A stretch of DNA of 64,000 bases from an uncultured Eubacteriales bacterium (GTDB taxonomy: Bacteria > Bacillota > Clostridia > Christensenellales > Aristaeellaceae), in NCBI GenBank assembly GCA_902799045.1, contig CADBZH010000008.1:32547-96546 (forward strand), read 5' to 3'. This document shows, piece by piece, positions 45,983 through 53,924 of this stretch. Both the position numbers and the translations under genes were made by a program. The notes beneath the pieces were generated by a model, which saw only the letters and a list, made by a program, of their open reading frames with translations, made no database searches and was not told the origin of the DNA. The number at the start of each line of letters is the position of its first letter. The first letter of the stretch is position 1.

Positions 45983-47284
45983 TCACTCCCCTCCTCCATC
46001 CAATTCCCGGCACATCGCCTTTCCCAGTCGCGACAGGCTCAGCGCCGCGCCGAGGATGCCCACGACGGTGAACATCACGGCGATGCCCGCGCCGGCTCCC
46101 GCGCCGAAGACGCGCGACAGCAGCCTTTGAATCGGCGAATCCGCCGCCATGAACGGCTCAAGCACGCCGTCCGCGAGTATGCCGCCCAGCAAAAGCCCCA
46201 GCGGGATCAAGCTGTTCTTCAGCGTGTCGCTCGCGGAAAACACGCGTCCCTGCATCTCAACCGGCACCTGCTCCCGCAGAACGGTCGTCAGGTGGACGTT
46301 CATCCAGACGGCCGCCAGGTAGCTGAAAAACAGCGCGACGCACCAGAGCCATGGCCTTGCCGTCAGGCCAAGAACGATGTTGCCGCAGAACACGACGGCG
46401 CAGGTGACGCATATGAACCGTGCCTTCTTCCGCGCGGGTTTCACGACAGTCATCAACAGGCTCCCCGCCATCAGCCCCGTAGCCACCGCACTCTGAGCAA
46501 GGCCCAGCAGCCTCTGGTCGTTGCCCGTCCGCGCCAATACGAACGGCGACAGCAGGCCGTCGTCGCCCAGCTTCGCCAGGAAGTTGACCGCGGCGAAGAA
46601 AAGCGAGAGCCTCAAGATCGCCCGATGCTCCCGAAGCCAGCGGACGCCGCCCAACAGGCTCTGCCGAAGCGGCTCCCTTTCCCCCGGCGCGCGCTTTGCA
46701 TCCGGGATCCGGATGCAGAGCAGGAGTACCAGAAACGCGACCAGGAAGCTCAACAGGTCGCAGGTCAGCACCAGCCGCAGCCCGCCGAGCGCCAGCAGGG
46801 CGCTGCCCAGCGCCGGGGCCAGTATGGCGACGACCGAGCCGGACAGGCCCTGCAGGGCGCCGGCGCGGGCGTAGTGCGCCTTCGGCACCAGCAGGCTGGT
46901 CGCCACAAAGGCGGCCGGAACCTGAAAGGCGTTCATGCCGCTGAGCAGCAGGTTGATCAGGTAAAGATGCCAGACGCGAAGCGCAGAGGCGGCATGCAGC
47001 GCAAACACGGCCGCCGTGCCCAGCGCTGCAATGAGGTCGCACGCCAGCATGACGCGCTTCTTGTCCCAGCGGTCCGCGAGCGCCCCCGCCGCGAAGCGCA
47101 GCAGGATCGTCGGCATGAAGGCGCACAGCGTCAGCCGCGTGACGCTGGAGGCAGTGCCTTCCTGCCCATATGCCCAGACGATCAGGGCATAGTCCGTCAT
47201 GGCGGTGCCCAATTCGGAAACCGCCTGGGAAGCCCACAGGAGTAAAAAGCTCCGGAGCTCCTGGATATGTAATTGTCTTTTCAT
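45983..47284 (-). CDS. MFS efflux transporter, Mef-like (MFS_3)
   Basis: 433 residues with twelve predicted helices. LWASQAVSELGTAMTDYAL, LADRWDKKRVMLACDLI (the MFS loop 2-3 motif) and VPVEMQGRVFSASDTLKNSLIPLG match the MFS_3/Mef-type drug exporters, which expel macrolides in Gram-positive bacteria; other substrates are possible. The start codon directly follows a stem arm (GCAAGGCC) whose partner lies 33 bases upstream, and a 34-codon leader ORF precedes it. This layout suggests antibiotic-induced translation, but the substrate is not proven. Confidence 0.85.
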   Translation of the reverse strand: MKRQLHIQELRSFLLLWASQAVSELGTAMTDYALIVWAYGQEGTASSVTRLTLCAFMPTILLRFAAGALADRWDKKRVMLACDLIAALGTAAVFALHAASALRVWHLYLINLLLSGMNAFQVPAAFVATSLLVPKAHYARAGALQGLSGSVVAILAPALGSALLALGGLRLVLTCDLLSFLVAFLVLLLCIRIPDAKRAPGEREPLRQSLLGGVRWLREHRAILRLSLFFAAVNFLAKLGDDGLLSPFVLARTGNDQRLLGLAQSAVATGLMAGSLLMTVVKPARKKARFICVTCAVVFCGNIVLGLTARPWLWCVALFFSYLAAVWMNVHLTTVLREQVPVEMQGRVFSASDTLKNSLIPLGLLLGGILADGVLEPFMAADSPIQRLLSRVFGAGAGAGIAVMFTVVGILGAALSLSRLGKAMCRELDGGGE

Positions 47285-47386
47285 GGCCTTGCTCCTTAGC
47301 GAATTTTTTCAAATCACAAGCAGCGCAAGGCCCGTTTCGGACGATGGTCTATCGTTTCGGTTCATCGCTCCACGCGGGCATCGTCC
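47285..47386 (-). promoter_or_regulatory. Candidate translational attenuator of the MFS pump
   Basis: Two 8-bp perfect stems in order: GGACGATG inside the leader ORF (47386-47379) with CATCGTCC just after its stop (47346-47339), then GGCCTTGC (47332-47325) with GCAAGGCC (47292-47285), the latter ending exactly before the pump ATG and holding the AAGGAG ribosome site at its base. A ribosome stalled in the leader would disturb the first stem and could free the second. Confidence 0.6.
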
Positions 47387-47453
47387 CTCTTCGGACCTCG
47401 CGCGGAGCCAGGACATCTGCGGACAGCAGCAGATAGCACGGATTCAGTGTCAT
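47349..47453 (-). CDS. 34-residue leader peptide upstream of the MFS pump
   Basis: ATG at 47453 follows GGGGAGGTGA with ideal spacing and lies about 30 bases after a strong promoter; stop at 47349. It starts MTLNPCYLLLSADVL and ends in a basic, polar tail, with no known domain. Codons 20-25 overlap the first attenuator stem arm. Position and structure match regulatory leader peptides of erm and mef genes; a bioactive small peptide exported by the pump is the alternative. Confidence 0.65.
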   Translation of the reverse strand: MTLNPCYLLLSADVLAPREVRRGTMPAWSDEPKR

Positions 47454-47475
47454 CGGCTGTCACCTCCCCTTTTCT

Positions 47476-47504
47476 TTATTCTACCATGCCTCAATGAATT
47501 GTCA
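47476..47504 (-). promoter_or_regulatory. SigmaA promoter of the leader/MFS transcript
   Basis: TTGACA, a 16-bp spacer and TAGAAT on the minus strand, directly upstream of the leader ORF. Confidence 0.75.
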
Positions 47505-47523
47505 ATCGACCGCAAATACGGAT

Positions 47524-47552
47524 TTGTATTTTCCTATGTTTCATGATATGAT
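47524..47552 (+). promoter_or_regulatory. SigmaA promoter of the GH32 operon
   Basis: TTGTAT (47524-47529), 17 bp, TATGAT (47547-47552), 39 bases upstream of the GH32 start; divergent from the MFS promoter. Confidence 0.65.
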
Positions 47553-47591
47553 AGACGCAGCAGATTAAACCAACGAAAGGGGCGAACGAAC

Positions 47592-49064
47592 ATGAAGGAA
47601 TGGACCCGCGAGGAGCGGTATCGCGTGCTCAAGGGGCCGGAGGACATCCGGGACCTCTACGAGCGGACCCAGGCCTCTCCCTACCGGCAGCTCTGGCACG
47701 TGCAGCCCATCACCGGGCTGTCCAGCGACCCGAACGGCTTCGCGCTGCACAAGGGCACCTGGCACCTGTGCTACCAGTGGTGTCCCTGGGGCGCGGTGCA
47801 CGGGCTGAAGTACTGGTATCACGTTGTAAGCCCGGACCTGGTGCACTGGACCAACGCCGGCATCGGCCTGGCGGCGGATCGGGACTACGACAACCGCGGC
47901 GCCCACTCCGGCAGCGCCATCACCCGGGGGGACGACCTGATCTTCTTCTACACCGGCAACCACCGGGACGAGGACTGGACCCGCACCCCCTACACCTGCG
48001 CCGCCGTGCTGGGCGAGGACAACCGCCCGAAGAAGCTGGACGCGCCGCTGTTCGGCCCCCGGGACGACCACAGCGAGCACCAGCGGGACCCGAAGGTGGT
48101 GTGGAACGAGCAGAAGCAGAAGTTCTACATCCTTCTGGGCGCGCAGACGCTGGACAAGCGGGGCTGCGTGCTGGTATATGAATCGAAGGAGCCCCTCTCC
48201 GGCTGGCAGTTCGCCGGCGAACTGAAGGTGCCCGGCTACGAGGCCTTCGGCGGCATGTGGGAGTGCCCCTACATCGTGAACATCTCCGGCAGAGACGTGC
48301 TGATCTTCTCCCCCCAGTACACGAAGCTGCCCGGCCGGGGCGAGAGCACCAACCACAACGTGTACCTCGTCGGCCATATGGACTACGACACCCTGACCTT
48401 CACCCCCGACGGCCCCTACCGCCACCTGGACTACGGCTTCGACTTCTACGCCGCCCAGGGCGCGGCGATCGAGCCCGCCGCCTGTGACCCGGACCGGGCC
48501 ATACTGATCGCCTGGATCGGCCTGCCGGACAACCACTACCCCACCGCCGACGAGGACGCCGACTGGGAGGGCAGCCTGTCCCTGCCGAGGGAGCTGCGGG
48601 TGAAGGGCGGAAAGCTCGTCCAGACGCCCATCCCGGCGCTGGAAGCGCTTCGGGACAAGGCCATCGCCGCGGACGGCACGCTGCCCGACGCCTGCGAGCT
48701 GGCCATCACCGCCCCGGACGGAAACTTCGAGATCGCCCTGTTCACCCGTGAGGACGGCGCCGGCGGCATGAAGCTGAGCTATGACGCCGCCCGCCGGGTC
48801 TGCACCGTGGACCGCACCGGCATGGCCAACCGCTTCAACCGGCAGGTGGGCGAGGTGCTGGAGATCCCGCTGGACGCGCCGCTTCGCACCCTGCGCGCCT
48901 TCATCGACCGCAGCTCCGCCGAGCTGTTCCTGAACGACGGCGAGGCCACCTTCACCACCCACACCTATCCCACCGCGGACGAGCATCACTACGCCGCCGG
49001 CGCGGGCGTGACCGTGAAGGGCTGGACGCTGAAAAGGGCCGTGACGGACGAGTTTGTTGTTTGA
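47592..49064 (+). CDS. GH32 beta-fructofuranosidase / sucrose-6-phosphate hydrolase
   Basis: 490 residues, no signal peptide. Five-bladed propeller motifs are visible: the nucleophile Asp in SSDPNGF (usually NDPNG), FYTGNH, RDPKVVW with the transition-state Asp, and the acid/base Glu in MWECPYI. The C-terminal beta-sandwich ends in the typical FIDRSSAELFLNDGEATF. Cleaves fructose from sucrose, sucrose-6-phosphate or short fructans in the cytoplasm. No PTS or transporter gene adjoins it; a HAD phosphatase follows. Confidence 0.93.
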   Translation: MKEWTREERYRVLKGPEDIRDLYERTQASPYRQLWHVQPITGLSSDPNGFALHKGTWHLCYQWCPWGAVHGLKYWYHVVSPDLVHWTNAGIGLAADRDYDNRGAHSGSAITRGDDLIFFYTGNHRDEDWTRTPYTCAAVLGEDNRPKKLDAPLFGPRDDHSEHQRDPKVVWNEQKQKFYILLGAQTLDKRGCVLVYESKEPLSGWQFAGELKVPGYEAFGGMWECPYIVNISGRDVLIFSPQYTKLPGRGESTNHNVYLVGHMDYDTLTFTPDGPYRHLDYGFDFYAAQGAAIEPAACDPDRAILIAWIGLPDNHYPTADEDADWEGSLSLPRELRVKGGKLVQTPIPALEALRDKAIAADGTLPDACELAITAPDGNFEIALFTREDGAGGMKLSYDAARRVCTVDRTGMANRFNRQVGEVLEIPLDAPLRTLRAFIDRSSAELFLNDGEATFTTHTYPTADEHHYAAGAGVTVKGWTLKRAVTDEFVV

Positions 49065-49146
49065 GTCAGGAGTTCAAGGAAGCGACGCGCCGGCTGAATG
49101 CCAAAAGCTTCCCCACCCCACCCCAACATTTTCCCCGGAGGTTACT

Positions 49147-49914
49147 ATGAAAAAGAAAGTCTTTGCCAGCGATTTTGACGGCACGCTGTACTTTTACAAG
49201 GCCGAGGACAAGCTGCCCGCGGCGAACGTGGAGGCGATCCGCCGCTACCAAGCGGCGGGCCACCGCTTCGGCCTGTGCACCGGCCGCCAGGTGGGCGGGC
49301 TCACGCCGTTCATCACGGGCCTCGTGAAGCCGGATTTCTACATCACCTCCAGCGGCGCGAACATCGTCGACGGCGACATGCGGCCCATCCTGAAGCGGGG
49401 CGTGGACCGGGACGTGGCCGACGCGCTGGTGCGCGAGCTGAACCCGCAGGGCTATCGCCTGACGCTGGACGTGGAGGGCGATATCTGCGTGTTCGCCCCG
49501 ATGGACTATCCCGGAAAATACTACGTGATCACCGGCGTGGACGACGCACCGAAGGGCCTGATCCACCAGGTCAGCGTGCACACCGAGAGCCTGGAGGACG
49601 CCGCGCGCCTCGCCGCCTCCATCAACGATCGCTTCGGCGACCGGGTGGAGGCCTTCCAGAATGTCGTGGAGATCGACATCGCCCCGAAGGGCTGCAGCAA
49701 GGGCAAGGGCGTCCAGGCGCTGCGGGACCACCTGCGCGAGAGCCTGGGCGATTTCACGCTCTACGGCATCGGCGATTCCATCAACGACCTGCCGCTGCTG
49801 GACGCCGCCGACGTCTCCTACACCTTCCCCTACGCGCCGGACATTTGCAGGCAGCGCGCCGACAAGGTGGTGGACACCATCGTGGACGCGCTGGAGGACA
49901 GCATGGAGGACTGA
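49147..49914 (+). CDS. HAD-superfamily (Cof-type) sugar phosphatase
   Basis: 255 residues. DFDGTLYF (motif I, catalytic Asp), SSGANIVD, and GIGDSINDLPLLDAAD (motif IV) identify a Cof/HAD-IIB phosphatase. GGAGG precedes the ATG at 49147. Likely dephosphorylates sugar phosphates, consistent with its position after the GH32 gene; substrate not determined. Confidence 0.92.
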   Translation: MKKKVFASDFDGTLYFYKAEDKLPAANVEAIRRYQAAGHRFGLCTGRQVGGLTPFITGLVKPDFYITSSGANIVDGDMRPILKRGVDRDVADALVRELNPQGYRLTLDVEGDICVFAPMDYPGKYYVITGVDDAPKGLIHQVSVHTESLEDAARLAASINDRFGDRVEAFQNVVEIDIAPKGCSKGKGVQALRDHLRESLGDFTLYGIGDSINDLPLLDAADVSYTFPYAPDICRQRADKVVDTIVDALEDSMED

Positions 49915-49917
49915 GCC

Positions 49918-50388
49918 GTGGATTTCATCGATCGCTATGCCTCGCCGCTGGGCGGCATCACCCTCGCCAGCGACGGCGAAGCCCTGATCGGGCTGTGGTT
50001 CGACGGCCAGGCGCACTTCGGCCCCGGCCTGTCCGAAAGGGCCGCGGAGGGCGCCCTGCCTGTGTTTGACGAGGTCCGGCGCTGGCTGGAGCTGTACTTC
50101 AGCGGCCGGGAGCCCGGCTTCACCCCGCCCGTCGCCCCCCGGGGCACGGCGTTCCAGAAGCGGGTGTGGGCCGCGCTGGCCGAGATCCCCTACGGCCAGA
50201 CGACCACCTACGGCGCGCTGGCCGGGCGGCTCGGCTCGTCGGCCCGGGCCGTGGGCGGCGCGGTGGGCCGCAACCCCGTGTCGCTGATCGTCCCCTGCCA
50301 CCGGGTGCTCGGCGCGGGCGGCAGCCTGACGGGCTATGCCGGCGGCCTGGACCGGAAGCGCGCGCTGCTGGCGCTGGAGGGGATCTGA
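49918..50388 (+). CDS. ogt: Methylated-DNA--protein-cysteine methyltransferase
   Basis: 156 residues from a GTG start 3 bases after the HAD stop codon, with GGAGG inside the preceding gene. FQKRVWAALAEIPYGQTTTYGALA is the winged helix and VGRNPVSLIVPCHRVLG contains the acceptor Cys. Repairs O6-alkylguanine in DNA by suicidal transfer. Coupled to the HAD gene. Confidence 0.95.
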   Translation: MDFIDRYASPLGGITLASDGEALIGLWFDGQAHFGPGLSERAAEGALPVFDEVRRWLELYFSGREPGFTPPVAPRGTAFQKRVWAALAEIPYGQTTTYGALAGRLGSSARAVGGAVGRNPVSLIVPCHRVLGAGGSLTGYAGGLDRKRALLALEGI

Positions 50389-50648
50389 GAGGCGGACGGG
50401 GCGGTTTCAAGGCGCGTCATCGCCCGGCGGGTATGCCTCCGCGGAGGGACAGTGCCCACGCTGCAATACAGGCCCGGATTGGGCATGCGCCGCAGGCCGG
50501 ATTCATGCCGGCCCTTTCCTTCCCATGCCGCCCCATCATATTGCGGCAGCCACATTTAAACTTCCATTCACGCACTCTTCATCTTTCCGCGGTATGCTTT
50601 ATCATGTATTATCAGGCGTTTACAGAGGAAAAATCGCGGGGGCGGCGT

Positions 50649-53573
50649 ATGAGGATAGGGCTGGACATCGGGTCGACGACGATCAAGGCGGTGGTGCTGA
50701 ACGACGCGGGGGAGATCGTCTTTCGCCGCTACGAGCGCCATCGCGCGCAGATCGCGCTGCTGAGCGAGGTGCTGCTGCACGCCATCATGTCCCGGTTTCC
50801 CGGCGAGACATTCCAGCTGGGCATCAGCGGCTCGGCGGGCATGGGCCTGGCGGAGGAACTGGACATCGACTTTATGCAGGAGGTCTACGCCACCCGCGTA
50901 GCCCTGCGGAAGCTGGCCCCGAAGGCGGACGTGGCCATCGAGCTGGGCGGCGAGGACGCGAAGATCCTGTTCCTCTCCGGCGCGGGCGGCCTGGAGGTGC
51001 GCATGAACGGCACCTGCGCCGGCGGCACCGGCGCCTTCATCGACCAGATGGCCACGCTGATGGACGTGCCCGTGGAGCAGCTGGAGGCGCTTTCCCAGTG
51101 CCACGAGCGCAGCTACGCCATCGCCAGCCGCTGCGGCGTGTTCGCCAAGAGCGACATCCAGCCCCTTTTGAACCAGGGCGCGCGCAAGGAGGACGTGGCC
51201 CGCAGCATCTTCGAAGCCGTGGCGGGGCAGACCATCGCCGGCCTGGCCCAGGGGCGGGAGATCGCCGGGAACGTGGTGTATCTCGGCGGCCCGCTGACGT
51301 TCTTCGGCCAGCTGCGCGACTGCTTCGACCGGGCGCTGGGCATCCGGGGCACGCATCCGGCGGACGCCCTCTACGCCGTGGCCCTCGGTGCGGCCATGCA
51401 GGCCGCCCGGGAGACGGACCTGGAAAACCTGATCCTGCGTATCCGCGCCCGGGCGCGGGGCGCGCGCTACGCCGCCTGCCCGCCGCTGTTTGAAAGCGAG
51501 GAGGAATACCGCGCCTTCCGCCAGCGCCACGCCCTTGCCCGGGTGGAAACCGTCGAAAAGCCCGGCTACGCGGGCAAGGTGTATATCGGCATCGACTCCG
51601 GCTCCACCACCGTCAAGGCCGTGGTGATCGACTCGGAATTCAACCTGCTCAAGACCGCCTATCTCTCCAACAAGGGCAACCCGCTGCCCGCCGTGCGCCG
51701 CTTCCTGGAGGAATTCTACGCCGAATACCCGAACGCCACCGTGGCCGCGGCCGGGGCGACCGGCTATGGCGAGGCGCTGATGAAGGCGGCGTTCCGGCTG
51801 GACACCGGCGTGGTGGAGACCGTGGCCCACTTCATCGCCGCCAGACAGCTGCAGCCCGACGTGGATTTCATCATCGACATCGGCGGCCAGGACATCAAGT
51901 GCTTCCGCATCCGCGACGGGGCCATCGACGACATCTTCCTGAACGAAGCCTGCTCCTCCGGCTGCGGCTCGTTCATACAGACCTTCGCCGCCGCGGCGGG
52001 CGGCATGCCGGTGGAGGAATTCGCCCGGCGCGGCCTGCTGGCCCGCCACCCGGTGGACCTGGGCAGCCGCTGCACGGTGTTCATGAATTCCTCGGTGAAG
52101 CAGGCCCAGAAGGACGGCGCGACCCTGGAGGACATCTCCGCCGGGCTCTCCATCTCCATCGTGAAGAACGCGCTCTACAAGGTGATCCGCACCGCCAGCG
52201 CCGCCGACCTGGGCAACCACGTGGTGGTGCAGGGCGGCACGTTCTTGAACGACGCCGTGCTGCGGGCCTTCGAGCGCGAGATCGGCAAGCCCGTCATCCG
52301 GCCGAACATCGCCGGGCTGATGGGCGCCTGGGGCGTGGCGGTGTACAGCGCCGCCCACGCGCCCGAGGGCGGCAGCACGCTGCTCACGCCCGGCGAGCTG
52401 GCGGCCTTCTCCCAGAAATCCACGAACGCCCGCTGCCAGGGCTGCCAGAACCACTGCCTGCTGACGATCCTCCAGTTCTCCAACGGCACCCGGCACGTCA
52501 CCGGCAACCGCTGCGAGCGCATGACCGGCGGCGGCAGGGCGGCCCTTCCCAACCTGTTCGAGGAGAAGCGGCGGATGCTCTCAGGGCTGGGCATGGGCGA
52601 CAACCGGCGCGGGCGCATCGGCATACCGATGGGACTGAACATGTACGAGCTGTTCCCCTTCTGGCACGCGCTGTTCACGAAGCTGGGCTTCCAGGTGGTG
52701 CGCTCGCCGGAGTCGGACCACGCGCTCTACGCCGCCGGCCAGCGGACGATCCCCTCGGACACGGCCTGCTACCCGGCGAAGCTGATGCACGGCCACATCG
52801 AGTGGCTGCTGAACCAGGGCGTGGACGCCATATTCTATCCCTGCCTGACCTACAACCTGAACGAGCACCGCGGCGACAACCACTTCAACTGCCCCGTGGT
52901 GGCCTACTACCCGGAGGTGCTGCGGCTGAACGTGCCGGGGCTGAAGCAGGCGCGGTTCATCTGCGACTACCTGGGGCTGCACCGGCCCAAGGACTTTGAG
53001 AGGAAGTTCGCCCGGGTGCTGGATCGCTACTTCCCCGGCATCCCCCGCCGCGAGGTGACCGCCGCCGTGCGCGGGGCCTACGCCGCCTACGAGGCCCACA
53101 TGGCCGCCGTTCGCGCCCGGGGCGCGGCGATGCTGGCGGAGGCCCGGGAGAAGGGCCTGCCGGTGGTGGTGCTCTGCGGGCGGCCCTACCACATCGACCC
53201 GGAAATCAGCCACGGCATCGACCGGCAGATCTCCCAGCTGGGCGCGGTGGTGGTCACCGAGGACGCCGTGAATATGAACGTGGAGAAATTCCCCGTGGCC
53301 GTGCTGAACCAGTGGACCTACCACGCCCGCCTGTATTCCGCAGCGAAGTTCGTGGCGGCGTGCGGCGACGCCAACGTCAACCTGGTGCAGCTGGTGTCCT
53401 TCGGCTGCGGCGTCGACGCCATCACTACCGACGAGGTGCGCCGCATCCTCCAGGACGGCGGCAAGCTCTATACCCAGCTGAAGATCGACGAGATCTCCAA
53501 CCCCGGCGCCGTGCGCATCCGCCTGAGGAGCCTGTTCGCCGCGCTGGAGGGGGAAGCAGGGAGTAGGGAGTAG
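50649..53573 (+). CDS. 2-hydroxyacyl-CoA dehydratase activase, N-terminal two-thirds (BadF/BcrD type)
   Basis: 974 residues. Two tandem BadF/BadG/BcrA/BcrD ATPase domains: RIGLDIGSTTIKAVVLND with NGTCAGGTGAFIDQMA (domain 1), and YIGIDSGSTTVKAVVIDS with NEACSSGCGSFIQTFA (domain 2, with the 4Fe-4S-cluster Cys region), followed by a DUF2229-type part (LNMYELFPFWHALFTKLGF, PSDTACYPAKLMHGHIEWL). In many Clostridia this is one protein of about 1,400 residues that continues into an HgdB-like domain; here that domain is a separate gene at 53925-55184. It is taken to deliver electrons by ATP hydrolysis to a dehydratase; the partner is unknown. The ribosome site is weak. The 260 bases before it hold no gene. 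Confidence 0.88.
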   Translation: MRIGLDIGSTTIKAVVLNDAGEIVFRRYERHRAQIALLSEVLLHAIMSRFPGETFQLGISGSAGMGLAEELDIDFMQEVYATRVALRKLAPKADVAIELGGEDAKILFLSGAGGLEVRMNGTCAGGTGAFIDQMATLMDVPVEQLEALSQCHERSYAIASRCGVFAKSDIQPLLNQGARKEDVARSIFEAVAGQTIAGLAQGREIAGNVVYLGGPLTFFGQLRDCFDRALGIRGTHPADALYAVALGAAMQAARETDLENLILRIRARARGARYAACPPLFESEEEYRAFRQRHALARVETVEKPGYAGKVYIGIDSGSTTVKAVVIDSEFNLLKTAYLSNKGNPLPAVRRFLEEFYAEYPNATVAAAGATGYGEALMKAAFRLDTGVVETVAHFIAARQLQPDVDFIIDIGGQDIKCFRIRDGAIDDIFLNEACSSGCGSFIQTFAAAAGGMPVEEFARRGLLARHPVDLGSRCTVFMNSSVKQAQKDGATLEDISAGLSISIVKNALYKVIRTASAADLGNHVVVQGGTFLNDAVLRAFEREIGKPVIRPNIAGLMGAWGVAVYSAAHAPEGGSTLLTPGELAAFSQKSTNARCQGCQNHCLLTILQFSNGTRHVTGNRCERMTGGGRAALPNLFEEKRRMLSGLGMGDNRRGRIGIPMGLNMYELFPFWHALFTKLGFQVVRSPESDHALYAAGQRTIPSDTACYPAKLMHGHIEWLLNQGVDAIFYPCLTYNLNEHRGDNHFNCPVVAYYPEVLRLNVPGLKQARFICDYLGLHRPKDFERKFARVLDRYFPGIPRREVTAAVRGAYAAYEAHMAAVRARGAAMLAEAREKGLPVVVLCGRPYHIDPEISHGIDRQISQLGAVVVTEDAVNMNVEKFPVAVLNQWTYHARLYSAAKFVAACGDANVNLVQLVSFGCGVDAITTDEVRRILQDGGKLYTQLKIDEISNPGAVRIRLRSLFAALEGEAGSRE

Positions 53574-53627
53574 GGAGTAGGGAGCAGGGAGCAGGGAGTA
53601 GGGAGTAGGGAGTAGGGATAGCGGCGT
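53545..53627 (+). repeat. GGGAGTA/GGGAGCA heptamer tandem repeat
   Basis: About nine heptamers, mostly GGGAGTA with two GGGAGCA, straddling the 3' end of the activase gene. Shorter arrays occur at 55433-55455 (inverted) and around 57541-57592. Confidence 0.8.
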
Positions 53628-53692
53628 ATAACGTCATTGCGAGGAGGGACATACAATGTCCCGACGTGGCAATCCGGTCCCCTGGCCCTCCC
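53600..53692 (+). repeat. Inverted flank copy 1 (family 1 repeat copy E plus heptamers)
   Basis: This segment recurs in inverted orientation at 55365-55457 with about one mismatch and encloses the detached HgdB-like gene. It contains a family 1 core (ACGTCATTGCGAGG...GACGTGGCAATCC, 53631-53677). Confidence 0.75.
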
Positions 53693-53700
53693 CTATGGGG

Positions 53701-53839
53701 GTTCGAGCGCCCGGAAAACAGTCCAGTGGACTGCATGGACGCTTCGCTAGACGCCCTTTGGGCGTTGCAGCGAGAACGGGTCCGTCCGTGCGCGATGGGA
53801 CCCAATGCGTCAGCATTGGGCGCGCGCGTTTGGTAGACC
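53701..53839 (+). repeat. Dispersed intergenic repeat, family 2, copy 2
   Basis: Near-identical to 5162-5271 but with an extra segment carrying another short palindrome (GACGCTTCGCTAGACGCCC region). It fills the space between the two parts of the activase/dehydratase pair. Confidence 0.75.
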
Positions 53840-53924
53840 CCCGGCAGGTGGCCGAGCGCAGCGAGGTCGGATGAGGTCGCCCCCCGCCGCAAACCAGCAC
53901 TCAATCGACACGAAAGCGATCAAC

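Noticed and set aside
50568-52496. Minus-strand 640-codon open frame
   Set aside because: Antisense to the dehydratase activase; GC-rich third positions keep it open.
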